DNA of 64,000 bases from Thermobifida fusca NBRC 14071 = JCM 3263 (GTDB taxonomy: Bacteria > Actinomycetota > Actinomycetes > Streptosporangiales > Streptosporangiaceae), in NCBI RefSeq assembly GCF_001592045.1, contig NZ_BCWB01000044.1, positions 1-64,000 on the forward strand, given 5' to 3'. Below the pieces are notes generated by a model. It did no database searches and was not told where the DNA came from. It saw only the letters and a list, made by a program, of their open reading frames with translations. Made by a program: the position numbers and the translations under genes. Position 1 is the stretch's first letter, and each line of letters starts with the position of its first letter. Shown here piece after piece: positions 9,236-18,338 of the stretch.

Positions 9236-9579
9236 CAGGGACGGAAATACTCGACTGGATCTCCGTGATCCTCCTGCTGCTGGGGGCGGCGCTGTCGTTC
9301 GCGGCAGGAGTCGGCCTGGTGCGGTTCCCCGACCTGCTGTCCCGCATGCACACCGCGGCGAAGCCGCAGGTGATGGGCCTGGTGCTCATCTCGGTCGGGT
9401 TGGGGCTGCGCCTGTTCCCCGACCCGCGAGTCGGCTTCCTGTTCCTAGTGGTGCTGTTCCAGATCCTCACCGTCCCGGTCGCCTCGCACATTGCGGCCCG
9501 GGTGGCGTATCGGACCGGACGGGTCCGCCGGGACCTCATCGGGGTGGACGAGCTGGAAGAGCAGCTTGAACCGCGCTGA
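9232..9579 (+). CDS. mrpG: Mrp/Mnh antiporter subunit G
   Basis: A 115-residue membrane protein that completes the complex. It has the MrpG hallmark VRFPDLLSRMHTAAKPQVMG and three helices. GTG start overlaps the mrpF stop by 4 bases. The charged tail (RRDLIGVDELEEQLEPR) is ordinary. Last gene of the operon, followed 30 bases on by a strong hairpin terminator. Confidence 0.95.
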   Translation: MTGTEILDWISVILLLLGAALSFAAGVGLVRFPDLLSRMHTAAKPQVMGLVLISVGLGLRLFPDPRVGFLFLVVLFQILTVPVASHIAARVAYRTGRVRRDLIGVDELEEQLEPR

Positions 9580-9611
9580 CCCCTGCGTGCGCTGCGTGAG
9601 CAGCTAGTACC

Positions 9612-9646
9612 AAGGCCGCGGACGGGTCCACCCCGTCTGCGGCCTT
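9612..9646. terminator. Bidirectional hairpin terminator after the mrp operon
   Basis: The 15-base arm AAGGCCGCGGACGGG (9612-9626) pairs with 9632-9646 with a single wobble across a 5-base loop. It lies between the convergent ends of mrpG and the sensor kinase gene and suits both. There is no long T-run, as is common for actinobacterial terminators. Confidence 0.8.
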
Positions 9647-9675
9647 GTGGTGTCTCGAGCGGGCCCAGGGTGCGG

Positions 9676-11115
9676 TCACTGCGGCGGTTCGTCGGGGATC
9701 GTCGGCAGCCGCATGCCGATCACCGCGCCGCCGCCCTCCCGGTTGTAGGCGAACACGGTGCCGCCGTGGGCAGCCGCAATGTCGTGGACCATGGACAGGC
9801 CGAGCCCGGAGCCGGGCAGGCCGCGCGCGGCCGGGGAACGGTAGAAGCGTTCGAAGATGTGAGCGAGCTCGGATTCCGCGATCCCGGGCCCCCGGTCCCG
9901 GACCTCCACCACCCCGTCGCGGATGTGGATCTCGATCGGGGCCGTGCCCTCCGGGTCGAACTTGGCGCTGTTCTCCACAGGGTTGGAGATCGCGCGCTCC
10001 AACGCACCAGGCCGCCCCAGCACCGCGCTGTCGTCCGCGTCCACAATGATCTCCCGGCCGGTGCGGCGGCGGCTGCGCGCCGCTACCCGCTCCGCGACCT
10101 CCCGCAGCACGACTTCTTGGACCGGCTCGTCCTGGTAGGTCTCGGTCGCCAGGCTGACCAGCTCGTTGACCAGGTCGGTCAGCTCCCGGGTCTCCCCTTG
10201 CAGGTCGTCGACGAGCCGCTGCTGCGCTTCCGGGGAGAGCCGGTCGAACTGCTTCATCACACTGACGTTGGTCCGCAGGCTGGTCAGGGGGGTGCGGAGC
10301 TCGTGGGAAGCGTTCTGCACCAGCCGCCGCTGCTCTTCTTTCGCGGCGGCCAGCCTGCCCAGCATCTCGTTGAACGCGGCGCCGAGCCGTCCCACCTCGT
10401 CCCGGCCTCCCGTACTGGTCCCGCCGTCCGAGACGGCCCGGTCCAGCCGCCCCGTGGACGTGACGTATTCGGCGGCTTCAGTCAACCGCACCAGGCGGCT
10501 GGTGATGCGACGCGCCACCAGCCAGCCGGCGAGTCCGGCACCGACAAGCGCCACCACGCCGACCACCACCAACTGCGCGGCCAGAGTGTCCAGCAGCCGC
10601 TCGGTCGGTTGCAGGCGCTGCACGATCTGCACCGCGCCCAGCCCTTGGCCGAAGGAGACGGTGGCCACGCGCAGCGGCTCCCCGAGCGCATTGTCGTCCC
10701 GCAAGTGGACCAGCCCGCCAGCGTAGTGCCCGGCCACAGCGCGGTCGGCTTCGGTGACCGGCAGCGGAGCCGAAGCGCGGCCGCCGCCCAGCGGCACCAT
10801 GATCTCGCCCGCCCCGTTGATGAGCTGGAACGAGAACCTCTCCGAGTGGACGAGGGTGAACTCGTGGAACCGGCTGTTGCCGGTCGACGAGTTCCGCAGC
10901 GTCTGGGCGACGTTGGAGACGGTGGCGTTGAACTCCTGTTCCGCACTGTTGCGGATCAGGGTGGCGGCAGCACTGTAGGCGAGCGACCCCATCAGCACGA
11001 TCACCGCGGCAGCGACCGCGGCAAACGTCACCGCGAACCGGGTGCCGAGACTGGCACCCCCGAGCCCGCGGACCCAGCCGCGGACCTTCTCCCCTAGGGC
11101 AGCGGCAGCGCCCAT
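9676..11115 (-). CDS. MprB-like sensor histidine kinase
   Basis: A 479-residue membrane kinase. One helix at about 27-50 and another at 180-200 flank an extracytoplasmic sensor region. A HAMP linker follows, then the dimerisation/phosphoacceptor helix with His271 in NASHELRTPLTSL, then the ATPase domain with N-box ISNPVENSAKFDP, G1 EVRDRGPGI, F-box IFERFYRS and G2 GSGLGLSMV. Overall order and motifs resemble mycobacterial MprB (envelope stress). Its ATG overlaps the regulator stop by one base (TAATG), so the two are co-translated. Confidence 0.92.
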   Translation of the reverse strand: MGAAAALGEKVRGWVRGLGGASLGTRFAVTFAAVAAAVIVLMGSLAYSAAATLIRNSAEQEFNATVSNVAQTLRNSSTGNSRFHEFTLVHSERFSFQLINGAGEIMVPLGGGRASAPLPVTEADRAVAGHYAGGLVHLRDDNALGEPLRVATVSFGQGLGAVQIVQRLQPTERLLDTLAAQLVVVGVVALVGAGLAGWLVARRITSRLVRLTEAAEYVTSTGRLDRAVSDGGTSTGGRDEVGRLGAAFNEMLGRLAAAKEEQRRLVQNASHELRTPLTSLRTNVSVMKQFDRLSPEAQQRLVDDLQGETRELTDLVNELVSLATETYQDEPVQEVVLREVAERVAARSRRRTGREIIVDADDSAVLGRPGALERAISNPVENSAKFDPEGTAPIEIHIRDGVVEVRDRGPGIAESELAHIFERFYRSPAARGLPGSGLGLSMVHDIAAAHGGTVFAYNREGGGAVIGMRLPTIPDEPPQ

Positions 11116-11813
11116 TACTTCGGCCTGAGGGTGTAGCCGACGCCGCGGACCGTCTGGATCAGCGGTGTGGTGCCTTCCGGCTCCAGTTTGCGGCGCAGAT
11201 AGCTGATGTAGACCGCCAGATTCTTCGATTCGGGACCGAAGTCATACCCCCAGATCCGGTCGTAGATCGTGGAGTGGTCCAGCACGATCCCCGCATTGCG
11301 GGCCAGCAGCTCCAGCAGGTCGAACTCGGTTTTGGACAGTTCCACTTCGCGTCCGGCCCGCCAGACGCGCCGCGCCCCCGGGTCGATGCGGAGGTCGCCG
11401 ACTTGGATCAGCGGCTCCGCGGCCCCCTCCCCCGTGGTGGGCGCGGCACGGCGCAGCAGCGCCCGGATACGGGCCAGGAGCTCGTCGAGTTCGAAAGGCT
11501 TCGGCAGGTAGTCGTCGGCTCCGGCGTCCAGTCCAGCGACCCGGTCAGAGGTTTCCACCCGCGCGGTCAGCATGAGGATCGGGGTGCGGTCCCCTTCAGC
11601 ACGCAGCACCCGGCACACGCCGAGCCCGTCGACCCCCGGCATCATCACGTCGAGGATGAGCAGGTCCACGGGGTCGGAGTGCACTGCGGCGAGCGTCTCC
11701 ACACCGTCGGCGGCGGTGCGGGTCTGGTATCCCTCCAGTTGCAGCGCCCGTTCGAGGGACTCGCGGATAGCGCGGTCGTCGTCAGCGATCAGCACGGTGC
11801 GGGCAGGGCTCAT
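11115..11813 (-). CDS. MprA-like OmpR/PhoB-family response regulator
   Basis: A 232-residue regulator. The receiver domain has the DDD acidic pocket (11-13), phospho-Asp55 in LILDVMMPG, Thr83 and Lys105 in YLPKPFEL. The C-terminal winged helix (about 135-230) ends with the family pattern VYISYLRRKLE and TVRGVGYTLR. An in-frame ATG 6 codons upstream (11831) is an alternative start; neither has a strong ribosome site. Partner of the kinase encoded immediately downstream. Similarity to MprA suggests envelope-stress control, by inference. Confidence 0.93.
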   Translation of the reverse strand: MSPARTVLIADDDRAIRESLERALQLEGYQTRTAADGVETLAAVHSDPVDLLILDVMMPGVDGLGVCRVLRAEGDRTPILMLTARVETSDRVAGLDAGADDYLPKPFELDELLARIRALLRRAAPTTGEGAAEPLIQVGDLRIDPGARRVWRAGREVELSKTEFDLLELLARNAGIVLDHSTIYDRIWGYDFGPESKNLAVYISYLRRKLEPEGTTPLIQTVRGVGYTLRPK

Positions 11814-11899
11814 ATCCTCATCGTCACCCATGGGGGTTAGTGGTCGGTAAGAGGAAGCGCCAAGTGTGGTGAGAAAAGCCGGGCGTGCGGTTGGCCCGC

Positions 11900-11928
11900 G
11901 GAAAACGGGTAGTGGAAGGCCGTTTTCC
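11900..11928. promoter_or_regulatory. Inverted repeat in divergent intergenic region
   Basis: GGAAAACGG at 11900-11908 is repeated inverted at 11920-11928 with an 11-base spacer. It lies between the two-component operon and the DoxX-like gene start. It could be an operator or a leader hairpin. Confidence 0.3.
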
Positions 11929-11954
11929 GGTCCACCACCTCTGTGGAGGAGCAT

Positions 11955-12380
11955 ATGGCTTTCCGTATCGCCCACCTGCCGATCCGGCTCGCCGCGGGCG
12001 CGTACATCCTCAACTCCGGGCTGAACAAACGGGAAGCGGACGCGGACACCGCAGCCTACCTGCACTCCGCTGCTTCCCGAGTGCTGCCCACGCTGCGGGA
12101 CATGCCGCCGGAGAAGTTCACCCGGATGCTGAGCAACAGCGAGATCGGGCTGGGCGCCGCCCTGCTGCTGCCGCTGCTGCCCAGTGCCCTGGTGGGCGCG
12201 GCGCTCACCGTGTTCGGGGCAGGGCTGCTCGGCCACTATTTCACGGAGCCGGGCGCGCGCATGGAGGACGGGATCCGTCCCACTCCCCAAGGCCTCGCCC
12301 TCGCCAAAGACGTGTGGCTGGTCGGCATGGGGCTGACCCTGCTCATCGACGGGATGCGCCCGCCCTGCCCCGTGCGGTGA
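11955..12380 (+). CDS. DoxX-like small membrane protein
   Basis: A 141-residue protein with about four hydrophobic segments and the pattern RLAAGAYILNSGLNKR followed by NSEIGLGAALLLPLLPSALVGA. This matches actinobacterial DoxX-family proteins of unknown function. The ATG at 11955 is chosen over an upstream GTG because GGAGGA lies 5 bases before it. Polar stretch MEDGIRPTPQGLALAKDVWL precedes the last helix. Single gene, divergent from the MprAB-like pair. Confidence 0.75.
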   Translation: MAFRIAHLPIRLAAGAYILNSGLNKREADADTAAYLHSAASRVLPTLRDMPPEKFTRMLSNSEIGLGAALLLPLLPSALVGAALTVFGAGLLGHYFTEPGARMEDGIRPTPQGLALAKDVWLVGMGLTLLIDGMRPPCPVR

Positions 12381-12416
12381 GCGGGAACGGGCCTGCGTCC
12401 CCGCAAGGATGCGGGT

Positions 12417-13373
12417 CTACTCGGTGTCGGGCACGAACGTCTTGGTCCGTTTCATACCGGCCGCGCGTCCCTTGGCCGCGATGACCAGCGCCATCTTGCG
12501 GGACGCTTCGTCGAGCATCTCGTCGCCGAGCATGACCGCGCCGCGCCGCTGCACCCTGGTGGCGTAGTCGTAGGCGTCCAGGACGAGTTCCGCGTGGTCG
12601 TAGTCCTCCTGGGTGGGGGCGTAGACCTCGTTGGCCGCGTCCACCTGGCCGGGGTGCAACACCCATTTGCCGTCGAAGCCGAGGGCCGCGGTGCGCCGCG
12701 CGGCGCGGGTGAAGCCGTCCACGTCGCGGATCTTCAGGTAGGGGCCGTCGATCGCCTGCAGGTCGTGGGCGCGGGCGGCAGTGAGGATGCGCATGAGCAC
12801 ATAGTGGTAGGCGTCGCCGACGTCGTAGCCGGAGGGCTGCTCCCCCACCGTCAACGTCTTCATGTTGATGCTGGCCATGAAGTCGGCGGGGCCGTAGACG
12901 AGGGTTTCCACGCGGGGTGAGGCGGCAGCGATCTCGTTGATCCGGGTCAGTCCGCGCGCGTCTTCGATCTGCGCTTCGATCCCGATCCGCCCCACTTCCA
13001 GGCCGACTGCGCGTTCGATCTGAGTGAGCAGCGTGTCCAGCCACAGGATGGGGGCGGGACCGGTGACTTTAGGCAGCACCAGGCAGTCCAGTGCGGCTCC
13101 GGCGCCTTCCACCACGGTGATGACGTCGCGGTAGGCCCAGGCCGTGGTGGCGTCGTTGATGCGGACGGTGCGCACTTTGCCGTCCCAGCCGCCCTCGTTG
13201 AGCGCGGCGACCGCGGCCTCCCGGGCTCTCTCTTTCTCCGATGGCGCGACCGCGTCCTCCAGGTCGAGGAAGAAGGCGTCTACCGCAAGCCCGCGGGCCT
13301 TCTCAATGAACCGGGGGTTGGATGCCGGGACCGCGAGCACCGACCGTCGCGAACGCGACGCGACCGCATTCAT
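12417..13373 (-). CDS. HpcH/HpaI aldolase / citrate lyase beta-subunit (CitE-like)
   Basis: A 318-residue TIM-barrel enzyme of the CitE/malyl-CoA lyase family, which cleave or hydrolyse CoA thioesters of malate-like acids with Mg2+. Visible family motifs are RSVLAVPASNPRFIEKA, FLDLEDAVAPSEKERAR (acidic metal region), IGIEAQIEDARGL and GFDGKWVLHPGQVDAANEVY. Start ATG 13373 has AGGGAG nine bases upstream. Stand-alone CitE homologues in actinobacteria act as beta-methylmalyl/malyl-CoA lyases or thioesterases; no partner genes here decide between them. Divergent from the molybdoenzyme gene. Confidence 0.87.
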   Translation of the reverse strand: MNAVASRSRRSVLAVPASNPRFIEKARGLAVDAFFLDLEDAVAPSEKERAREAAVAALNEGGWDGKVRTVRINDATTAWAYRDVITVVEGAGAALDCLVLPKVTGPAPILWLDTLLTQIERAVGLEVGRIGIEAQIEDARGLTRINEIAAASPRVETLVYGPADFMASINMKTLTVGEQPSGYDVGDAYHYVLMRILTAARAHDLQAIDGPYLKIRDVDGFTRAARRTAALGFDGKWVLHPGQVDAANEVYAPTQEDYDHAELVLDAYDYATRVQRRGAVMLGDEMLDEASRKMALVIAAKGRAAGMKRTKTFVPDTE

Positions 13374-13500
13374 GGCTGACTCCCTGAACTGAGAAAACAC
13401 CGGTATTACCGCCCCCATCCTGACAAAACAGGGGTTGGGGAGCCGGCGCGGGGCCCCTAAGCTGGCGCGCGGAGCAGTCGATGCGGGAGACGGGAGGGCC

Positions 13501-15831
13501 ATGACGAACACCGGTCCGGTGGAGGCGTATCCGACCAGCGCGCACTGGGGCACGTTCGAAGTCCTGGTCCGCGACGGCCGCGTGGTGGGGGTTCGCCCCG
13601 ACCCGGCGGATCCGGCGCCTTCCCCGCTCATCGACAACGTGCCGGACGCCCAGCACCATCCCACGCGGATCGATCGGCCCGCGGTGCGCCGGCGCTGGCT
13701 GGAGCACGGCCCCGGTCCGGATGCGCAGCGCGGGGAGCGCGACGACGAGTACGTGGCAGTGGACTGGGATACCGCGCTCGACCTGCTCGCCGCCGAACTC
13801 GACCGGGTGCGGCGCACCTACGGCAACGAGGCGATCTTCGGCGGCTCCTACGGGTGGGCGAGCGCGGGACGCTTCCACCACGCGCAAAGCCAGTTGCACC
13901 GTTTCCTCAACACGATCGGCGGCTACACCCGGTCGGTGGCCACGTACAGCCACGGGGCCGCCGAAGTGTTCCTGCCGCACGTGGTGGGTGCTGAGGGCGC
14001 CCACGCACTGCTGTACCGCGCCCCGACGTGGGAGACGATCGCGGAGCACACCGACCTGCTGGTGAGCTTCGGCGGGCTGCGCGTGTCCAACACGTGGGTG
14101 GCCTCCGGCGGGCGGGCCGCGCACACCGCGGAAGGGGGGATGCGGGAGGCGGCGCGTCGGGGCACCGAGTTCGTGTCCATCAGTCCGCTGCGGGACGACG
14201 CCGCTGCCGAGCTCAACGCCCGCTGGCTTCCGGCCGTCCCGGGCACGGACACGGCGATCCTGCTGTCCCTCATCTTCACGCTGATCGCTGAAGACCGGGT
14301 CGACACCGCGTTCCTGGAACGGTACACGGTGGGCTGGCCGCACCTGCGCGACTACGTGCTGGGGAAGCGCGACGGGGTGGCGAAGACCCCGGAGTGGGCG
14401 GCGGCGCTCAGCGGAATCCCCGCGGCTGAGCTGCGGGAGTTGGCGCTGCGGATGGCCCAGGGGCGCACGTTGATCAATGTCGGCTGGTCGGTGCAGCGCG
14501 CCCGGTACGGGGAGCAGCCGCTGTGGGCAGGGCTGGCCCTGGCCGCCTGCCTGGGGCAGATTGGTCTCCCCGGGGGCGGGTTCGCCACCGGGTACGGGTC
14601 GATGGGCAGCTACGGGGGCGGGTTCACTCCGCGCGCGCTGCCCCGCCTGCCGCAGGGCCGCAACCCGGTGGACACGCTGATCCCCGTGGCGCGGATCGCT
14701 GACATGCTGCTGTGCCCGGGAGAGCCGTTTGACTTCAACGGGCAGCGGCTGCGCTACCCCGAGATCCACCTCGTGTACTGGGCGGGCGGCAACCCCTTCC
14801 ACCACCACCAGGACTTGGCCCGGCTGCGGCGGGCGTTCGCCCGCCCGGACACGGTGGTGGTTCACGAGACGCACTGGACGGCGACGGCCCGCCACGCCGA
14901 CGTGGTGCTTCCGGTGACCACGTCGCTGGAACGCGAGGATTTCGCGGCGAGCCGCGGGGATCTGCGGCTGCGGGTGATGCGGCGGGCGGTGCCGCCGCAC
15001 GGTGCGGCCCGTGACGAGTACGCCATCTTCACCGGTCTGGCGGAGCGGCTGGGCACAGTGGAGGAGTTCACGGAAGGGCGCGACGTCCGGCAGTGGCTCC
15101 GCCACTTGTACGAGGAGTGGCGTGAACGGCAAGGGCCGGAGGTGGAGCTGCCGGACTTCGACCGCTTCTGGGCGGATGGGGGCGTCGACATCCCGCACCG
15201 CGTGATGGATACCACATTTTTCGGTGCTTTCCGTGCCGACCCGCAGGCGCATCCGCTGGGCACGCCGAGCGGACGCATCGAACTGTACTCGGAGACGATC
15301 GCCGGGTTCGGCTACCCCGATTGCCCGGGGCATCCGACGTGGCTGGACCCGCCCGAGCGGCCGGGGACGCCGCGCGCCCAGCAGTGGCCGCTCGTCTTGG
15401 TCGCCAACCAGCCCAAGGACCGACTGCACAGCCAGCAGGACATGGGCGCCCACAGCCGGGCAGGTAAGATCGCCGATCGTGCCCCGGTGCGGCTGCACCC
15501 GGACGACGCGGCTGCGCGCGGCATCACCGACGGCGATGTGGTACGCCTGTTCAACGACCGGGGCTCCTGCCTGGCGGGCGCCGTACTGGACGACGGGGTG
15601 CGGCCGGGTGTGGTGCAGTTGTCCACGGGTGCCTGGTTCGACCCGTCCTCGCCGGACACGGCGACCTGCGTGCACGGCAACCCGAATGCGGTCACTATCG
15701 ACGTGGGCGCATCGCGGCTGAGCCAAGGCTGCACCGGCCAGGTGACACTAGTCGAGGTCGAACGGTTCGACGGTGCGCCGCCCCCGGTACGCGCGTTCGT
15801 CCCCCCGCGTATCGTCGGACACACCCATTGA
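13501..15831 (+). CDS. DMSO/TMAO/biotin-sulfoxide reductase-family molybdopterin oxidoreductase
   Basis: A 776-residue catalytic subunit with bis-MGD molybdenum cofactor. It lacks the N-terminal Cys cluster that binds 4Fe-4S, placing it with the TorA/DorA/BisC type. Family features are GSYGW (115-119), corresponding to the active-site Tyr/Trp region, and TYSHGAAE, whose Ser150 is the expected molybdenum ligand. The C-terminal pterin-binding domain has NQPKDRLHSQQDMGAHSR. No Tat or Sec signal is visible, so it is probably cytoplasmic, as BisC is; a sulfoxide or N-oxide substrate is likely but unproven. Start ATG follows GGGAGGG. A modABC molybdate importer lies 13 kb downstream. Confidence 0.88.
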   Translation: MTNTGPVEAYPTSAHWGTFEVLVRDGRVVGVRPDPADPAPSPLIDNVPDAQHHPTRIDRPAVRRRWLEHGPGPDAQRGERDDEYVAVDWDTALDLLAAELDRVRRTYGNEAIFGGSYGWASAGRFHHAQSQLHRFLNTIGGYTRSVATYSHGAAEVFLPHVVGAEGAHALLYRAPTWETIAEHTDLLVSFGGLRVSNTWVASGGRAAHTAEGGMREAARRGTEFVSISPLRDDAAAELNARWLPAVPGTDTAILLSLIFTLIAEDRVDTAFLERYTVGWPHLRDYVLGKRDGVAKTPEWAAALSGIPAAELRELALRMAQGRTLINVGWSVQRARYGEQPLWAGLALAACLGQIGLPGGGFATGYGSMGSYGGGFTPRALPRLPQGRNPVDTLIPVARIADMLLCPGEPFDFNGQRLRYPEIHLVYWAGGNPFHHHQDLARLRRAFARPDTVVVHETHWTATARHADVVLPVTTSLEREDFAASRGDLRLRVMRRAVPPHGAARDEYAIFTGLAERLGTVEEFTEGRDVRQWLRHLYEEWRERQGPEVELPDFDRFWADGGVDIPHRVMDTTFFGAFRADPQAHPLGTPSGRIELYSETIAGFGYPDCPGHPTWLDPPERPGTPRAQQWPLVLVANQPKDRLHSQQDMGAHSRAGKIADRAPVRLHPDDAAARGITDGDVVRLFNDRGSCLAGAVLDDGVRPGVVQLSTGAWFDPSSPDTATCVHGNPNAVTIDVGASRLSQGCTGQVTLVEVERFDGAPPPVRAFVPPRIVGHTH

Positions 15832-15882
15832 CCGGGAGGACTTCCCCCTGGGGTCCCTCAATCCCCTGGAGTGCAAACCACC

Positions 15883-17082
15883 ATGAAACGTCGATCCTCT
15901 TCGCGGCCTGCCCGATCTGCCCGGCCTTCGTCGCAGCGCCAGCGCTCCGGCCCGGGCCGCCGTTCCCTCGGCCCGCTGCTGCGGCTCGCCCTGCCGGTGC
16001 TCGCCACCGCGCTCACCTTGGGGTCGCTTCTCATCAACGTCATGGCGGGCGGTTTCACCACGACGCAAGGGGTGACCGCGTGGGCGCTGACCGGGGTGAG
16101 CGCGCTGGCGTGCGCTTTCGCATGGTGGACCTATGTCGCGGCCTCTGCCGCGGAGAAGAAGAAGCGCGCCGCTGAGCCTCCGTACCCTGGCGTGGGGGAA
16201 GGTTTCGACGCTGAGAGCGCCTACGGTTACGGCGACGGTTACGACGACGCGGACCGGGCTGCCCCTGAGGGCCCCGCGCACGCGGACGAGGCCGCGTACG
16301 ACGCTCCTGCTGACGGCGCTTACGACGGCCCCGGCGGCTCCGGGGAGACCACTGCGGTGTGGAATCCGCCGCCCAGCGGTGGTGCAGCGGGGTCGACCGC
16401 TGTCTTCAGCCCAGGGGACACTGGCGGCCCTGCCTTGGGGGACACTGGCGGCTTCCCGCCTCCTGCGGACGCTGCGGCTCCTCCCGTCCAGGACGCCGAG
16501 CACACTATCGTCGGGGCTCGCTGGGACGCCACCCCGTCCGAACCCGACAGCACTCCGCCGCCTCCCCCCGGTCCCGCACCGTCCTCCGGCCCAGCGCCCA
16601 CTCCCCCGCTGGCGGATCCGCCCGCCCCGGAAGCGGGGGACACCGGTGGTTTCCCCACCATTCCCGCACCGCCGTACAGCACGCCGTACTCCGGCGGTCC
16701 CAGCAGCACACCGCCGAGCTCTTTCGCCGACGACCCGCTCAGTGGCCCCGCCCCCGCCTCCGGGCCGTGGCGTCCCGCAGGGGAGGCTGCGCCTCGTGAG
16801 GAGCGCACCCCGTGGGCTTCGAACCCGACCGGCGGTGTCAACTCCGCGAGCGACATCCTCGGCGGCGGTCCCGCTCCGGGCCAGGGAGCGCCCCCGGCAG
16901 ACCCGCTTGGCGGGCCGCCCACCCCTCCGAACAGCGGAACCGTCCCCCGCTACCCCGCCCAGGGAGTGAGCCACTACCCGGGCTACCGGGGCGACCTTTT
17001 CGCGGACCACGAGCGTCGGGAGACCGGACCCGACCGCCGTGAAGACGGCCCGTGGCCGTATCCGCCGCCGCCTCAGCACTGA
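15883..17082 (+). CDS. Proline-rich actinobacterial membrane protein, function unknown
   Basis: A 399-residue protein. A basic N-terminus (MKRRSSSRPARSARPSS) precedes two hydrophobic segments at about 35-60 and 68-92. The remaining 300 residues are disordered, rich in Pro, Gly, Asp and Ala. A DTGG motif recurs four times (GDTGG-P, GDTGGFP twice, and again near 250). The long tail probably faces the cytoplasm. A GTG four codons upstream (15871) is an alternative start. I do not recognise a family. It is possibly co-transcribed with the preceding gene (51-base gap). Confidence 0.7.
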   Translation: MKRRSSSRPARSARPSSQRQRSGPGRRSLGPLLRLALPVLATALTLGSLLINVMAGGFTTTQGVTAWALTGVSALACAFAWWTYVAASAAEKKKRAAEPPYPGVGEGFDAESAYGYGDGYDDADRAAPEGPAHADEAAYDAPADGAYDGPGGSGETTAVWNPPPSGGAAGSTAVFSPGDTGGPALGDTGGFPPPADAAAPPVQDAEHTIVGARWDATPSEPDSTPPPPPGPAPSSGPAPTPPLADPPAPEAGDTGGFPTIPAPPYSTPYSGGPSSTPPSSFADDPLSGPAPASGPWRPAGEAAPREERTPWASNPTGGVNSASDILGGGPAPGQGAPPADPLGGPPTPPNSGTVPRYPAQGVSHYPGYRGDLFADHERRETGPDRREDGPWPYPPPPQH

Positions 17083-17143
17083 CCACCGGATCGCCGCACG
17101 GATCGGGGTTTCCGGCTCTCCTCCGCTACCCAACGCCAGAACA

Positions 17144-17162
17144 ATAGGTTAGCCTTGTCTAA
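17144..17162 (+). promoter_or_regulatory. IdeR/DmdR-type iron box
   Basis: ATAGGTTAGCCTTGTCTAA matches the actinobacterial iron-box consensus TTAGGTTAGGCTAACCTAA at 14 of 19 positions and is centred upstream of the FecCD permease operon. Iron-loaded IdeR/DmdR/DtxR represses from such sites, so the importer is expected to be induced by iron starvation. Confidence 0.75.
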
Positions 17163-17193
17163 GTTTTTGGCGGTGTGTCCACGGAGGACTACG

Positions 17194-17241
17194 GTGCCTT
17201 TGCGGCTACAGCACTCCCCTGTCCGGGTTGGCATCCGGTGA
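17194..17241 (+). CDS. Putative 15-residue leader peptide of the iron importer operon
   Basis: A GTG-initiated ORF encoding MPLRLQHSPVRVGIR, with a perfect GGAGG (17183-17187) 6 bases before the start. Its TGA overlaps the GTG proposed for the permease (GTGA, 17238-17241). It lies between the iron box and the first permease. This is the best ribosome site in the region, whereas the longer permease start at 17175 has none. A coupling or attenuating leader is inferred; no protein function is claimed. Confidence 0.5.
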   Translation: MPLRLQHSPVRVGIR

Positions 17242-18338
17242 GTCGAGAGCAGTTGGCTACAGTCGTCCGCGACCACGTTGACCTCGACGACGCTTCCACT
17301 GCCCGTGCCGCACTGGTCCGGCACATGTCCGCGCGGGCCACGACCCATGCGCTGCGCGCAGGCGGACTTGCTGCGGCCCTCGGCGTCCTCGTGCTGGCGG
17401 CACTCCTCAGCCTGGCCGTGGGAGCCAAACCCATCCCGCTGTCCGTGGTGTGGGACGCGCTCTGGCACTTCGACGGCTCCTACGACCACACCGTCATCCT
17501 GGGGCTGCGCGGTCCCCGGACCGTCCTGGGGGTCACGGTCGGCGCGGCCCTCGGCCTCGCCGGAGCCCTCATGCAGGTGCTGGTCCGCAACCCGATCGCC
17601 GACCCCGGGCTGCTCGGCGTCAACATGGGGGCCACCACCGCCGTGGTGGCAGCCATCTACCTGTTCGGCCTGACCGGTATCGACGCCTACGTGTGGTTCT
17701 CCTTCGCGGGGGCTGCGCTGACCGCCCTCCTCGTCTACTTCCTCGGCACGCGGGGCCGCACCAGCGCCACCCCGGTCCGGCTCGCTCTCGCGGGCACCGC
17801 GGTCAGCGCCGTCCTGCTCGGCCTCACCAACGGCGTCATCCTCTTCCACGACTTCGTCTTCCAAGAGATCCGGTTCTGGCAGGTCGGCTCCCTGGCCGGA
17901 CGGGACCTGGCGATCTTCGGCACGGTCGCCCCGTTCCTCGCCGTCGGCGCGCTGATCGCCCTCGCGTTGGGCTGGTCGCTGAACGCGCTCGCGCTCGGTG
18001 AGGACCTCGCCGCCGCGCTGGGCGCGCGGATCGGCCGCATCCGGTTGTGGACCGCGATCGCCATCGTCCTGCTGTGCGGGGCGGCGACCGCCGCGACCGG
18101 GCCGATCGCCTTCGTCGGCCTCGCCGTGCCGCATGCGGCACGGCTGCTCACCGGACCGGACCAGCGCTGGCTCCTGCCGTTCTCGGCCGTGTTCGGGGCG
18201 ATCCTGCTCGTGCTCTCCGACACGCTGGGCCGGGTGGTGCTGCCCAACGGGGAGCTGGAAGTCGGCATCATCACCGCACTGGTGGGCGCCCCGGTCTTCA
18301 TCGTCCTCGTCCGTCGTGCGAGGTTGGTCCAACCGTGA
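17238..18338 (+). CDS. FecCD-family iron-siderophore ABC transporter permease
   Basis: A 366-residue permease with about nine or ten helices and FecCD motifs: LRGPRTVLGVTVGAALGLAG, QVLVRNPIADPGLLGVNMGA and the coupling region GPIAFVGLAVPHAARLL. GTG 17238 is proposed as start because it is coupled to the leader ORF stop; an in-frame GTG at 17175 has no ribosome site, and ATG 17325 is another option. The ~50 hydrophilic residues before the first helix are longer than usual. Forms a heterodimer with the next gene; iron control is likely from the upstream box. Confidence 0.9.
   Translation: MSREQLATVVRDHVDLDDASTARAALVRHMSARATTHALRAGGLAAALGVLVLAALLSLAVGAKPIPLSVVWDALWHFDGSYDHTVILGLRGPRTVLGVTVGAALGLAGALMQVLVRNPIADPGLLGVNMGATTAVVAAIYLFGLTGIDAYVWFSFAGAALTALLVYFLGTRGRTSATPVRLALAGTAVSAVLLGLTNGVILFHDFVFQEIRFWQVGSLAGRDLAIFGTVAPFLAVGALIALALGWSLNALALGEDLAAALGARIGRIRLWTAIAIVLLCGAATAATGPIAFVGLAVPHAARLLTGPDQRWLLPFSAVFGAILLVLSDTLGRVVLPNGELEVGIITALVGAPVFIVLVRRARLVQP

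Noticed and set aside
13303-15726. 807-codon open frame opposite the molybdoenzyme
   Set aside because: Shadow of a well-supported gene; the Arg/Pro/His-rich translation has no domain pattern.
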